Of a DNA stretch of 64,000 nucleotides, positions 1 to 11,390 are shown piece by piece. Numbering within the stretch: the stretch's first letter is position 1; each line of letters opens with the position of its first letter. Source of the DNA: Stichopus chloronotus. Lineage: Eukaryota; Echinodermata; Holothuroidea; Aspidochirotida; Stichopodidae. The stretch spans positions 11,741,979 through 11,805,978 of the forward strand of contig CM037843.1 in assembly GCA_021234535.1 (NCBI GenBank). Direction: 5' to 3'. A program made the translations under genes and the position numbers. The notes beneath the pieces were generated by a model. It saw only the letters and a program-made list of their open reading frames with translations. It did no database searches and was not told the origin of the DNA.

Positions 1-754
1 TCCTATCATGTAAATTGAGACTAAGGAATGAAGGAATGGTATAGCTGCTGTACATTTGGGCTAGGGGGAGGCAAGGGGGGGGGCACAAATTGCATTTCGT
101 CAGCTAAAAAGGTACATGGATAAATGTAACTGGGAATGTCCACTAGGTGCTTACTTATAGTAAAACTGGCGTGTGACAGCAGTTGTATCATGTACAGAGC
201 CTCTGACAGTAGCCTTAAAGGGCCCCCAATTCATGTGTTATTTAGATGAAAAGGTACATGGATAATTCTTTTAAGGAACTCTAACTTGTCTTCATTTGCA
301 ATTTTTCAATTTTCTGATAGTAATTGATCTCCCTGGGATAATAATTTAACAATAACCAAGAGAGATTTAATTGCTAGCAACTATGTTATCGGAGTCAAAA
401 TACTCCAAGCCTACTGCTACTTGTTCGCCTATTAAAGATCAGGAAAAGGATTATGCACCTTCTGCAATATACTATAGTGCATGAGGGTTGAGCGACAATT
501 CACCTTATAGCGTGCTTTCTAATAGTTTCTAGATTCCCAGGAAAACGTCTTTTTGCACTGCCCCCAAAATGATATTCTAAGTCAATACGTGGCTAATTTG
601 ATTTGACGAATAATGACTTTCAAAGTTAATTATGAGGTTCTTTCAATTTTTCCACAATCCATGGGTCTTTAAGTGACCACTGGTTCAATAAACAAGAAAC
701 CATGACACTGTCAAGTGTAGTTAATAAGTGTTAAATTAAGGGGGTAATATGGAA
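1..754. other. non-coding, repeat fragments
   Basis: No gene is visible. A 16-bp word (AAAAGGTACATGGATA) occurs at 107-122 and again at 249-264, and there is a G-run near 75-84. The part from about 470 to 665 matches 21,055-21,250 in the same orientation. Confidence 0.5.
470..665. repeat. dispersed repeat, copy 1
   Basis: By eye about three quarters of bases align with 21,055-21,250. Shared landmarks are CTTATAG, GATATTCTAAGTCA and AATAATGACTT. In the second copy this stretch lies directly before the composite half-site repeat; here it precedes a gypsy remnant. Family unknown. Confidence 0.55.
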
Positions 755-1390
755 CGCCGATCGAGATGCTTACTAATTGAGGCAGTCAATTTGTGTCTAA
801 GGTGATGAAGAAAATTAATAGGTTATTGTCAATCCATCCCCTCACAACTACTCTGTACCCGTGTAATGGGCTAGTAGAACGTTTTAATGGTACCTTGAAA
901 AATATGTTGAGGAAAATGTGTGAAGAGAGACATAAAGATTGAAATAGGTTTATCAACCCGTTACTATTCGCATATCGCGAGACTACTCATCCTAGTACAG
1001 GGTTCTCACCGTTTGAACTTCTTTTTCGTAGAACTGTAAGGGGCCCTATGCTAATCCTTAAAGAGATATGGATGGGTACACAGGAAAATTCAGAAACAAA
1101 ATCCACTTATCAGTATGTAGCTGATCTACAAGAACGACTTGAAACAACTTGCAAGCTACCTAGAACGGAATTGCAGAAGGCTAAATGGAGAAATAAGATA
1201 TACTACGACAAGGAAGCAAAAGCGTGATCATTTGGAGAGGGAGACGAAGTACTGTTGTTGATTCCAACTGATGCTAACAAGGTTTTAATGCAGTGGAAAG
1301 GACCGTTTAAAATTATAGAGAAGGTTAACGCTCGTAGTTAAAGGCTTAAAGTAGGACATAGGACAAAATTACTGAAATGGGAGTGGTAAC
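755..1390 (+). pseudogene. Ty3/gypsy integrase fragment (Gmr1-like), disabled
   Basis: Translation in one frame gives the end of a retroviral-type integrase core: GSQFVS, then GLVERFNGTLK with the catalytic Glu (codon near 877), then FAYRETTHPSTGFSPFELLF, and a C-terminal part with QWKGPFKI. In-frame stops interrupt it (the TGA where DQGSQF is expected, another near 940, one near 1,227). The N-terminal zinc-binding region and first catalytic Asp are absent. It runs directly into reverse transcriptase sequence at about 1,390 with no LTR between, the INT-RT order of the Gmr1 group. Non-functional. Confidence 0.85.
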
Positions 1391-2548
1391 CCTAGCAAAG
1401 CCTAACAGTGAGTACGCATTTCCACTAGTGGCATAAGGAAACCAGACGGCTCACTCAGAAATTGTGTAGATATGAGGAAGCTTAACCAAGTTACTGTCAT
1501 TGACTCAGAACCCATTCCTGACCATAATGAGATTTGCGCAATTGGCCGTCGACGGATACCCTACAAAGATTGATCTCAGTAAAGGGTACTGGCAGATACC
1601 GTTAGAGCAGGAGACAAAAAGATACACTATATTTGTGACTTATAGCGGGCTTTATCAGTTTGAGATGATGCCTTTCGGATTAGTACATGCGGCAGCTACC
1701 TTCAGCAGCATAATGCGTAAATTGTTGCAAGGACTTGATGGGGTCCACCATTACATAGATGATATTTTGATTCATTCTCCAACTTGTGAAGAACACGTGA
1801 CAACTATTGGGAAAGTGTTGAAGCAGTTTAGGAAGGCTAATTTGACTGCCAGACCGTCCAAGTGCTTCGCTGGTTACAAACAAGTAGAATTTTTGGGTCA
1901 CGTGATGGGTAAAGGTCAAGTAAGATCAAAACCAGACAAAGAACAGGCAGTCAAATGTGCTGAACAACCTAAAACTAATACCCAAGTATGTTCATTATTA
2001 GGTCTAGCTGGGTATTACCGTAAATTTATTGCTAAATTTGCCGCAATAGCGTGCCCGTTGTTGGATTTAACTAAGAAGGGTCAACCTAACAGGGTAATAT
2101 GGGGAACTAGCCAAGAAAATGCCTTCCAAACCCTAAAGAATAAGTTAAGTACTTTACAGCTGTTATATCTGCCTGATTCGACGGAAGAGTTTGTCCTTAG
2201 AACTGATGCAAGTGAAAATGGAATAGGGGCGGTACTACTACAAGAACATGAGGGTATACTATTTCCGGTTGCCAACACCAGTAAAAAGCTGAACAAGGCA
2301 CAAAAAGCGTACTCTGTAATAGAAAATGCCTCGCGATAGTATGGGCATGTCAGAACTTTCAAACTTCTTTGTATGGCAGAGAATTTGTTTTCCAAACAGA
2401 CCATCAACCTTTAGCTTGTCTGAAAAGAAAAAATAGCGAATGGGGCGCATATTGCGTTCTGCGCTTGCCTTGCAGCCATATCAGTATCGCATTGAGGTGA
2501 TTAAGGGCAAGGACAACGTGGGTGCGGACTACATGAGTAGAGTGTAAA
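1391..2548 (+). pseudogene. Ty3/gypsy reverse transcriptase-RNase H, disabled
   Basis: The reading starts with SEYAFPLV and, after a frameshift near 1,435, IRKPDGSLRNCVDMRKLN. A second shift near 1,535 leads into the 279-residue open stretch at 1,500-2,339, with DLSKGYWQIPL, MPFGL and the catalytic YIDD at 1,752-1,763. The connection domain (FLGHVM, LGLAGYYRKFI) and the RNase H start (LRTDASENGIGAVL) follow. After a break near 2,340, RNase H resumes (FQTDHQPL) and ends with IEVIKGKDNVGADYMSRV and a stop at about 2,548. The longest open stretch is not a gene by itself: its ATG is inside the domain. Dead copy. Confidence 0.9.
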
Positions 2549-3000
2549 TTGGCAACAGCCCCAAAGTAAAGAGAACAAGGAATTCTCAGTTTGAGGTGGT
2601 AGGGTGGAACAGTCAGGCTTAACAATTGGCAAGGGAGTACGAAAATGGAAACATTTTCTTCTCGGAGAGGGAAGAAAATTGTCATCTCGTATGTTGTACA
2701 AGTTAATACTTGAGAACTTACGTAATTGATAAGGTATATCTACATAACGGTATATGTATGTCATTTTGTGAATTCACTGGATTTTTGGTAATGTGTTGCA
2801 TAATGTTGGTTGGTGATCAAAGTCATCAATATACATACGTCAGGTTTGATTGTAATGACAAACCAATACTAGACAGTGTTAGACTGTTTTCTTTACAGCC
2901 TGTCACCTTTTTCGGAAAGTTTTCTTTCGGGTCCCGTAGTCGAGGACTGGTCATCTCCGGGGTCCGTTATCGTTCCGAACGCTTCGAACGCTAAACATTA
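2549..3000. other. non-coding, possible 3' LTR start
   Basis: No gene. A purine tract (GGAGAGGGAAGAAAA, about 2,664-2,678) is followed by TG at 2,680. This could be the polypurine tract and LTR start of the gypsy remnant upstream. No second LTR copy is in the window, so this cannot be confirmed. Confidence 0.25.
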
Positions 3001-3140
3001 TGCAAATGAGTTTTGAATGAAAGGTTATAATGAAGGCTATTGAATGCTATACTGAATGAAACTGTTGAATGCCATACTGAATTCACATTCAGTATAATGA
3101 AGGATATTACAAACCGTAAACGAAGGTTATGTTTTTAATG
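3001..3140 (-). repeat. outer flank of composite repeat, inverted copy
   Basis: The reverse complement aligns with 30,290-30,383 and then with 31,985-32,010. Shared words are CATTCAACAGTTT, CAGTATAGCATTCAA and TTATAACCTT. In this copy TTATAACCTT runs straight into CATTCAAAACTCATTTGCA. In the other copy the two halves are split by the 1.6-kb element at 30,384-31,981, so this serves as its empty-site control. Confidence 0.7.
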
Positions 3141-3150
3141 ATACCACATA

Positions 3151-3400
3151 TTAACTATGCCATCTGTTTAGGTTCCCTTCTTGAGATAAGATGTCAACAA
3201 GAATTCCATACTGTGACCTTGTTGACCGCCAATGACCTTTGACCTTCACTGAAGACAATTCAAATTTTCGTATACTCAGTGAGATACACCTACAATCAAA
3301 TAGAGAGATCTGCCCAAGTTTTCCTTTTTCACACTTCCATACCAAATGTGAGATATAATGTTTACAAGTAAGCTGCATTAGCAGGAGCAAAGTATATATC
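3151..3400 (-). repeat. 145-bp half-site monomers (about 2, diverged)
   Basis: Reverse-strand copies of the ~145-bp monomer (see 5,262-5,856). An exact TGACCTTTGACCT lies near 3,232, followed by the usual GAGATACACC and TTGTAAAC-type stretches. This is the outer end of an inverted unit that continues to about 5,220. Confidence 0.7.
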
Positions 3401-3599
3401 GGTGTACTGGCTGCTCCATACCTGGTAATATCTGGTATACCGGACATTTTCGTGGAATCACTGTTTACTGTGTTACTTGTACATACACAAGTGTTGTCAT
3501 GTAGGAAGGTACAGTACCACAGTGTTGTCATGTAGGAATGTACAGTGTATGCACATGTCTGTGTAAACAGTGTCAATTTCTCCATGATTTTTTAAATGA

Positions 3600-5220
3600 G
3601 AACAAGTTTTGAAAAAAAAAAAAAAATTAGTTCCATATGTGTGTACTCTGCCTTTGAGGAAGCGTTACATTAACCTTCATCCCCTACTCTGCTAGTTGCG
3701 ATATTCCTTACTTCCTATAGGACTATATACTTGGTGCACCCGTAGCAGCAGTAACTTGAAATTTCATTAAATCACTGCTTACTGCATAAATTATACACAT
3801 ACCATCTCATTCCTGTTTCTCGTTCCCTGTGCTCGCAATGTCTGTTAAGTTGTTTACCACACACAGCCCTCTCGAGTAAGAAAAAATGCTACAGCAATTA
3901 CCATGCTAAAGTTAAATGGCTTTACCTCGGCTAAAGTAATTTTTACCACGACATCTTTGATAATGACCATCATCAAATGGCAGGAAAATATCCACTTTAT
4001 CTCTTCAACTCTGCCATCAATTAAGATCTGATTCACAGCTCTGTAACAACCCTGAAAAAAGTATGCATTTGTTTTCTTTTTAACAATATTGTGAAGAATC
4101 TCAATCCAAGTGACAATATGCAACTGTTAACTTGAAGACATTAAGTGGTCAGTGCCCAACAGAGGGGGGGGGGGGGAGGAGGATGACAGATAATAGGACG
4201 TTTAAAGTAGAACATTAAGGAGTGCCGGTGAATTGTTTTACCCATCCCTGTGACTATGAGCCAATATGATTGAGCTTGGTCTCAAATGCATTGAGTTGGA
4301 GTTATGAAATTGTGTTGGTTTCTCATAAAACTATTACATATGGTGAAATATTCTCCACACTTTCTTTTAGTTGAAGGTACAAAGTTTTATTGACAATATG
4401 CCATCCTGTTCCTGATGACCCAATATAAGCCTAGTAATATATAAGACAACATAAAGCACATTTTCAAACAGTCTGGATCAAACATTACTTGAAAATCTTA
4501 GTCTAGTCTGTCCCTCTACTGTATGTGTAGGGCACAACAGTAATGCATGTGTTGGCTAGGCTCTTACTCAGTATGTACGTATATATGTAAGGCTACAGCA
4601 AAAATTCCCTAGTCACTGTGGACGAAAGTATCTCGCAAGAGGAAACCTTCGAATTAAAGTTTGCGAAAATAATGCGCATCGCTAGTTTGGGGTCTTTTGC
4701 ACATGTCTTGTAAATTGTTTTGGCAGTTTTGACCGATTACGATTTCTTTTTATACTTTCGACGTTCAATCCTGCCTCCCTGAACAGGTGATAGTAACTAC
4801 AGTACAAAGTGTGCATGTTGAAACAACAATATTACTTGTGAGATCCAACGATGGCTTTGTGACTGAAATCTCCTACTTTAGTGAGTCTAAAACCTTAACA
4901 GCATCATCGCAGTTTGCATCAACAGAAAGTTTTTTTTTAAATAAACGTCGGTTAGGCATTCGTTCCGACCATAATACTTTGGTTTAGTGCTGTAGCTGCA
5001 TATGAACGTAATTACGTGAGCAGTATGTACTACGAATCTATGCAACGTTATGCAAGATAATGGACAGACAGGTACGGGTGTGTAAGTTTGCCGTCACAGC
5101 AGAGGATCGTAACACTGCGCAGAGACAGTATGTATATATGGATGGGCTCAATACTGTAGGCAAAAGCCTTATTTAGCTATTTTTGGTTTCGATGATAATC
5201 GTAACCTTTGTAATCATGCA
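3600..5220 (-). repeat. composite repeat, inverted a and b segments
   Basis: Reverse-complement copy of 6,540-7,730. For example CCTTCGAATTAAAGTTTGC near 4,645 pairs with the inverse near 7,045, and the G-run at about 4,164 pairs with the C-run at about 7,516. Short open stretches here are not conserved between copies, so no gene is called. Confidence 0.75.
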
Positions 5221-5261
5221 TATGTGTGTGTGTATGTGTGTGTGTATGTATGTCCGTGACG

Positions 5262-5860
5262 CCCTACCTTGTAAAAGCGATATCTCAAAAAGGGAAGCTT
5301 AAACAGATCTCATATTTGGTATGTAGGTGTACCATATTGATAAGAAGAACCTTATCGTTTTTGGTGGAGGTCAAAGGTCATTTGGGGTCAACAGGGGTCA
5401 AATTGTGAAAACCTTGTAAACACGATATCTCAAGAAGCAAAGCTTGGACAAATCTCATAGTTGGTTTGTCGGTATACCACATTAAGTAGAAGGACCCTAT
5501 TGTTTTTGGTGGAGGTCAAAGGTCATTTGGGGTCAACAGGGGTCAAATTGTGAAAATTTTGTAAATACAATATTTCAAGAAGGGAAGCTTGAACAAATGT
5601 CACATTTAGTGCGTTGGTGTACCACATTGAGTGCAACATCCGTATTGATTCTGGTGGAGGTCAAAGGTCATTTGAGGTCAACAGGGGTCAGACTGTCAAA
5701 ACCTTGTAAACACAATATCTCAAGAAGGGAAACTTGGACAGATGTCATATGAAGTATGTACTTGTATCTTATCGAGTACAAGAACGCTATTTTTTTTAAA
5801 TGGCGGTCAACGGTCATTTGAGGTCAACAAGGTTCAAAGTGTGAAAACTTTGTAAATAAA
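5262..5860 (+). repeat. tandem 145-bp monomers, 4 copies
   Basis: Monomer starts are marked by CCTTGTAAA-type sequence at 5,267, 5,412, 5,557, 5,702 and 5,848, a period of 145 bp. Each monomer runs GATATCTCAAGAAGG, AAGCTTGGACAGAT, TATGTAGGTGTACC, then GGTGGAGGTCAAAGGTCA and more half-sites. A (TG)n/(TATG)n microsatellite at 5,218-5,252 marks the outer edge, as at 21,520 and 26,240. No protein is encoded. Confidence 0.9.
5658..5690 (+). promoter_or_regulatory. cluster of four nuclear-receptor half-sites (DR1-DR4-DR4)
   Basis: AGGTCA (5,658-5,663), one spacer base, AGGTCA (5,665-5,670), TTTG, AGGTCA (5,675-5,680), ACAG, GGGTCA (5,685-5,690). A direct repeat with 1-bp spacing is the known site for RXR heterodimers, HNF4 and COUP-TF; 4-bp spacing is the TR/LXR type. 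The match is seen directly; binding or activity is inference. The same cluster recurs in most monomers of the window. Confidence 0.5.
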
Positions 5861-5869
5861 CTGTGTGGT

Positions 5870-7730
5870 ATACGTGGGCATGGCATTGACACCTACAGTA
5901 TCAAAATTAACAGCTAACAAGTATACCAAACATACCAGGTGTACCCGGAAAAATGGATAATACGTCGTAAAAAGTAAAGCCGTGTGAAGAAACCAATTGA
6001 TACCCCTCGCTTCTCAAGTTAGTCGATCAGAGAGTATGTAACTGAACTGTACGTAATTGGAATAGTCCGTGATTGGGGGTTACAGAAAATTCCAAGACAA
6101 CTTCTTCAAGTTGTGTACGCAAAAGTTGTGCACCTTACAGGGCACATGAACACAAACTAGCATTTTAGTAAAAAGAAAAAAAAACACGGTGACAATGGAA
6201 CATCAAAATAAGTAGCAATGTATGTCAGACAAAAAAACAAAAGCAAAGTGCGAGACAGAGGAGCATCCGAAGTACCGTACACCTACCTAGAAAAACAGTT
6301 GAAAGGCCGATATGGCTACTTCCCACCATATTAGAAACGTCACAATAGCAAAAACAGGAGTGAATTGCATGCATGTTTCTATTTCGTTACTACAAATTGG
6401 AAAACATTCGTCTTGATGAAACGTGGAGTAACATTTTCCCCGTAATTCCCGCCAAAAAGAGACCTTAGTTGTATAAGCGGGGGAAAAAAAATTGCTAAAT
6501 AAGGTTTTCACCCACAGTTTTGAGCCCATCTCTGTATACCATCTCCCTATACTGAGTCAGTTGCACAACCTGTCTGTTTCGTTAACGTTGCATAGAATGA
6601 TAGATTCGTCTCAAGTACATACTGCCCATGTAAGTTGCTGACATATACGTACAGTACACATACAGTACATCGCGTATGCAAGGCAGTACGGCCGGAACAG
6701 GGAGTAAATATTGTCAAATAGCAACTCCCTGGTCGGAACGAATGCCTACCCAACGTTTATTCCAAAGACAACTTTCTGTTGCAAACTGCGAGTGTTATTA
6801 AGGTTTTAGACTCCCTAAAGTAAGAGTTTCTACTCACAAAAACCATGTTGGATCTCACACGCTGTTTTGTTGTCTGTGTACACTTGGTACTGTAGTTACT
6901 CTCATATGTTCAGGATACCAAATCGAATTTCGAAAGTATAAAAAAAAATCTCAATCGGTCAAAACTGCCAAAAACATTTGCATGGCATGTGCATAACACC
7001 CCAAACTAGCAACCCGCATCATTTTCACAAATTTTAATTCGAAGGCTTCCTTCTACGAGATGTTTTCGTTCAGAATGACTTGGGACTTTTGCTGTTGCCT
7101 AACACATATACGTAATACTGAGATAGATCCTAGCCAACACATGTATTACTGGTGCCCTACACTTACTGTACAGGAACAGACTAGACTAAGATTTTCAAGT
7201 AAATTTTTACCCAAACTGTTTGAAAATGTGCTCTATGTTGCCTGATATATTGCTAAGCTTATATTGGGTCATCAGGAACAGGAAAGCATATTTTACACTA
7301 AAACTTTGCACATTAAACTTAAAAAAGAGTGGAGAAAATTTCACCATATATAACAGTGTTACGACAAACCAACACAACTCCAACTCAATGCATTTGAGAC
7401 CAAGCTCTGCTCAGTCATATTGGCTTATAGCCACAGGGATTGGTAAATAATTTACCAGCACTTCCATATAAATGTTAACTTCCTTATATCTTCCTTCCTC
7501 ATCCCTCATCCCTCACCCCCCCCCCCCCCATGTGTTTGGCACTTTATTTCTTCAAGTTAATGGTTGCATATTGACACTCAGTGTATCTCGATTCCTCACT
7601 ATTTTGTTAAAAAGAAAACAAATGCATACTTTTTCAGGGTTGTTACAGAATGTATCAAGTCTTAACTGATTGCAGAGTTAAAGTGATGAAGCGGATATTT
7701 TCCTGCCATTTAGGTATGGAGCAGCCATGT
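5870..7730 (+). repeat. composite repeat, c-b-a segments, forward copy
   Basis: Forward copy of the internal part of the composite repeat. Segment c (5,870-6,540) is inverted at 8,330-9,110; b (6,540-7,070) and a (7,070-7,730) are inverted at 3,600-5,220. The same order is found at 21,970-23,890 and 26,340-28,960. No ORF is conserved across copies, so it looks non-autonomous. Confidence 0.75.
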
Positions 7731-7734
7731 ATAC

Positions 7735-8270
7735 TGATATATGCGTAGTGCTCCTACCAACACAGCTTACTTGTAAACAGTATATTGCAAGAAGATTGGA
7801 CAAATTTCACATTTGGTATGTGAGTGTGTCCAAGCTTCTTACCAGATTCCTGTTGATTTTGGTGGAGGTCACAGGTCATTTGAGGTCAACAGGGGTCAAA
7901 TTGTGAAAATATATAAAATATATACTTCAGCACAATATTTCAAGAAGGAAATCATGGGCAGATCTCCCAATTAGATTGTAGGTTTATCTCATTGAATTTA
8001 CAAAAATTTTCATTTTCTTTAGTGAAGGTCAAAGGTCATTAGCGGTCAACATGGTCGCAGTGTGGAATTCTTGTGAACATATTATCTCATGAAGGGAAGC
8101 TTGGACAGATGTCGTATTCAGTGTGTAGTTGTATCTCATTTAGCACAAGAACGTTAGTCTTTAATGGAGGTGGAAGATCATTCCATGTCAACAAGCATTA
8201 AATTGTGAACATGGAGGTATGATCTCAAGAAAGGAAGCTTGTGTAGATCTCATACTGCATATAAAGCATA
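7735..8270 (+). repeat. 145-bp monomers, about 4 diverged copies
   Basis: Diverged forward monomers with GGAGGTCACAGGTCA (near 7,866) and an exact AGGTCAAAGGTCA near 8,027. Later monomers have lost the half-sites. Confidence 0.75.
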
Positions 8271-8329
8271 CGTAGCTCAATGTGACACAGTATATACTAA
8301 TGCTATTACATCAGATTCCGCAAAAATAT

Positions 8330-9110
8330 TCTTAATCGGATCATCGAAACCGCAATGCATTTCTGCATTCTGGTTTTTTTTCGCTTATATGACTGAGGTT
8401 TCTTTATGGCTACAATTACGCGGCAAAGGTTGCTTCATGTTTTTATCAACACGCATGTTTTCCATTTTGTAGTATTGAAATGAAACCATACATGCAATTC
8501 ACTCCTCTTTTTGTTATTCTCACGTACCTTATATAGTGGCAAGAACAAACATATCGGCCTTTCAAATGTTATTCTAGGTAGGTGTACGGTATTTTGGAAT
8601 ACATCTCGCTCTTTGATTTTGCTTTTTTGTCTGACAAACATTGCTATACTTATCTTGACGTTCCATTGTCGCCAAGTTTTCGTCTTTTTACTAAAATGCT
8701 AATTTGTGTTTGATGTGCCCTGCAAGGTGCACAGCTTTTGTGTACACAACTTGAAGCATGTGTCTTAGAATTTTCAGTAACCCCCAATCACGTACTATTC
8801 CAATTACATACTTCTGACCACAAGGTGTAGCTTCAACAAGTGGTGTACATGTGATTGGCCAATCAAGCAAAAGCCATTGTGTAAAGGTAAGAATATGTTT
8901 GCAGTTCAGTTACGTACTCTCTGATCAACTACCCGAGGAGCCGAACGAGTATCAATTGGTTTCTCCATACGGTTTTACTTTTCAGTATGTATTATCCATT
9001 TTTCGGGGGTATATACTTGATATGTTTGGTGTAACTGTTAGCTGTTAATTTTGATACCATCGGTGAAGGTGTCAATGTCATGCCCACGTACACCAGGTAT
9101 ATTGAAGGGG
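8330..9110 (-). repeat. composite repeat, inverted c segment
   Basis: Reverse complement of 5,870-6,540 and close to 25,010-25,640. Shared landmarks are CGCTTATA, GAATGCAATTCACTCCTC-type words and GTTAGCTGTTAATTTTGATACC. It makes 5.9-9.1 kb a large interrupted palindrome. Confidence 0.75.
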
Positions 9111-9590
9111 GTCATCGTTTTGAAGAATGACGCATCAAAAATCTCCTTTTATAAATGATTTTGTTCCTATATTCCAACAACTGAAGTCAATATCAATCGA
9201 TATATCACTTTTCCGAGTAGGTTTTGATGACACTTTGGTATATCAAATGCTTGCATGGAGGTATATCTGATGCAGCGTGCGAAAAAGCCAAGTCTTCGTT
9301 TTGTAAAATGAACATAATGTTACTATTCCTTCTATTTCATAGGAGAATAAAGTCAGTAACACTGTGTTGCTTTAAGGGAAAAATGACGAGTGTCCGCGTT
9401 GAAAATTGTGTGGAGATTAATACGCGAGCATATGGCTTGGGGTGGGATGGGTTAGCAATAAAAAAGGGGTCTTCGTTTTGAAGACTGACGTGTATGAAAT
9501 CGCCTTTTGAAATGATTTTATTTTTCTTCTCCAGCAACTGAAGTCGTAATGAATCGATGTATCACTTCTTCCGAGTAGGTAACTAACAAT
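9106..9590 (+). repeat. direct repeat pair, ~120 bp, offset ~357 bp
   Basis: The stretch beginning TCGTTTTGAAGAATGACG near 9,113 recurs near 9,470 as TCGTTTTGAAGACTGACG. Both continue with TGATTTT, CAACTGAAGTC, AATCGAT and TATCACTT, and end in TTCCGAGTAGG. Confidence 0.65.
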
Positions 9591-10780
9591 TCAGTCCATT
9601 GTTACATTATATTGATGTAAAGATGGAATTTTACAATGCTATTCTTAACCTTAATAAACTTGTAATAATTCGGCTTTTTTCTTCTGTCAAACTTGTTAAC
9701 CCGAGTCTCCGTCCCCCCCCCCCAATCACTAGAATTATTTAAGAAAATTCGGTCTGGACTTGTACAACCCCCCCCCTCCTTCATAAAGGGGAAACATGTT
9801 TTTCTCTTTCAACCCTACGAATTGATGTTAGCCATAACGACCCGCTATAGACTCCCCCAGACAAGACCAAATCTGCACCTAAACTTTACTTTTAGCCATC
9901 CCCCCCCCCCCCCATTTTAAACACAGGCAATCGTCTAGTTGCAACGTTAGAATACTTCCAAGATAAAAGAAGCCACAGTAGCCTGCACTGAGTTTCAATT
10001 TAAAAAAAAAATATTATCAACCAGTTTGTTGCTTTTTGTTTGAATAAATGTCACTCAAAGAACAGTATCCAACTGGATTTACATATATCAGGAGAAATCC
10101 ACCCAAAATATATTTGGGTGTATTTTACAATGCTTTTGATAACCTTTCGTAACTTGTATTACTTGTATATGTAATATATGTATACAGTATATGAATGGGG
10201 AAATCATTCCTCTAAATCCTTAGTGACGGTGTTTTTTTTTCTTCCCCCCCCCCCCATATACTGATGCACTTTGTTTGGACAATCACGCACCACTTAAACA
10301 CTCTTTCTGTTGTATTACTCTCGTGGGACATGAAGTTATGTAACATTGTAGCACCTTACAATCGACGCTGTAAAGCTTGTTGTCTGCCGTTGTTCATAAC
10401 ACTTCGTGTTCCGTTATTTGTGATCTGGTATACCCTGCCTCCACGAAGCGTGCTACCTCCTCCAAATTTATACGTTTACGTGGCCTGCCTGCAGCCATTT
10501 CGCTTCATTTAAATTACTGCAATGTATTTTGAAATACTCACATGACAAATGTAGACCGAGAACATGACCCGTAAAAACCCTATCGGGAATTTTATAACCT
10601 TTATATCTCGGTATGTTTACTGCAGGGTCAGTAAAACCGTCCGACATTTAATTTATCCTTGGTATCCGGGCACGTAACTCTGCTTCGACCAGGACATATC
10701 TCATCACTTTATTACGTAATCGAACAGGCACTGTCAGACAATATTTTTTGCGTGCATATGTCTCACCTGCTTGTGTACCT
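9591..10780. other. non-coding with poly-C runs
   Basis: No gene recognised. Long C-runs lie near 9,713, 9,768, 9,901 and 10,244. Short open stretches have no family features. Confidence 0.5.
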
Positions 10781-10799
10781 CAATTTCCGTTTGTATAAC

Positions 10800-11390
10800 G
10801 ATTTTGCTTGCTTACTTCGACTTCCTGTGGTTTATTTGTGTCTAATGAATTCGTTTGTACATAATGATTTGGTTTGTGTCCAATGATTTGGTTGTGTCTA
10901 ATGCTTTCGTTTATCTGTGATGATGGTTTGTGTCTACTGTTTTCGTTTGTGTAATGATTTGGTTTGTGTCCAATGTTTCGTTTGTGTCTTATGATTTGGT
11001 TGTGTCTAATGTTTCCTTTGTGTCAAATGATTTTGTTTGTGTGTAATGAATTCATTTTGTGTCTAATCATTTGGTTGTATCTAATGTTTTCGTTTGTGTC
11101 TAATCATTTGGTTGTGTATAATGGTTCGTTTGTGTCTACTGATTTGGTTTGTCTAATGTTTTCGTTGTGGGTAATGATTTGGTTGTGTCTAATGTTTTCG
11201 TTTGTGTCTAATAATTTGGTTGTGTCTAATGTTTTCGTTTGTGTCTAATTATTTGGTTGTGTCTAATGGTCCGTTTGTGTCCACTGATTTGGTTTGTCTA
11301 ATGTTTTCGTTTGTGCGTCATGATTTGGGTGTGTCTAATGTTTCGTTTGTGTTTACTATTGTCTTTTGTCTACCGTTTCGTTAAAAAAAC
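10800..11390 (+). repeat. minisatellite, ~37-bp unit of two half-units
   Basis: Alternating half-units of 18-19 bp, GTGTCTAATGTTTTCGTTT and GTGTCTAATAATTTGGTT, are repeated with small changes for nearly 600 bp. The clearest array is 11,040-11,350. Apparent hydrophobic open stretches (10,964-11,248 and 11,202-11,384) are translations of the repeat, not genes. Confidence 0.9.

Noticed and set aside
1500..2339. 279-residue reverse transcriptase ORF as a functional gene
   Set aside because: Its ATG is inside the RT domain, and conserved RT and RNase H sequence lies in other frames on both sides.
755..2548. INT-RT order as a rearrangement of two ordinary gypsy elements
   Set aside because: The same order occurs in the second element at 16-18 kb, and a known gypsy group has it naturally.
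10964..11384. Hydrophobic open stretches resembling a membrane protein
   Set aside because: Produced by the 37-bp minisatellite; period and composition explain them fully.
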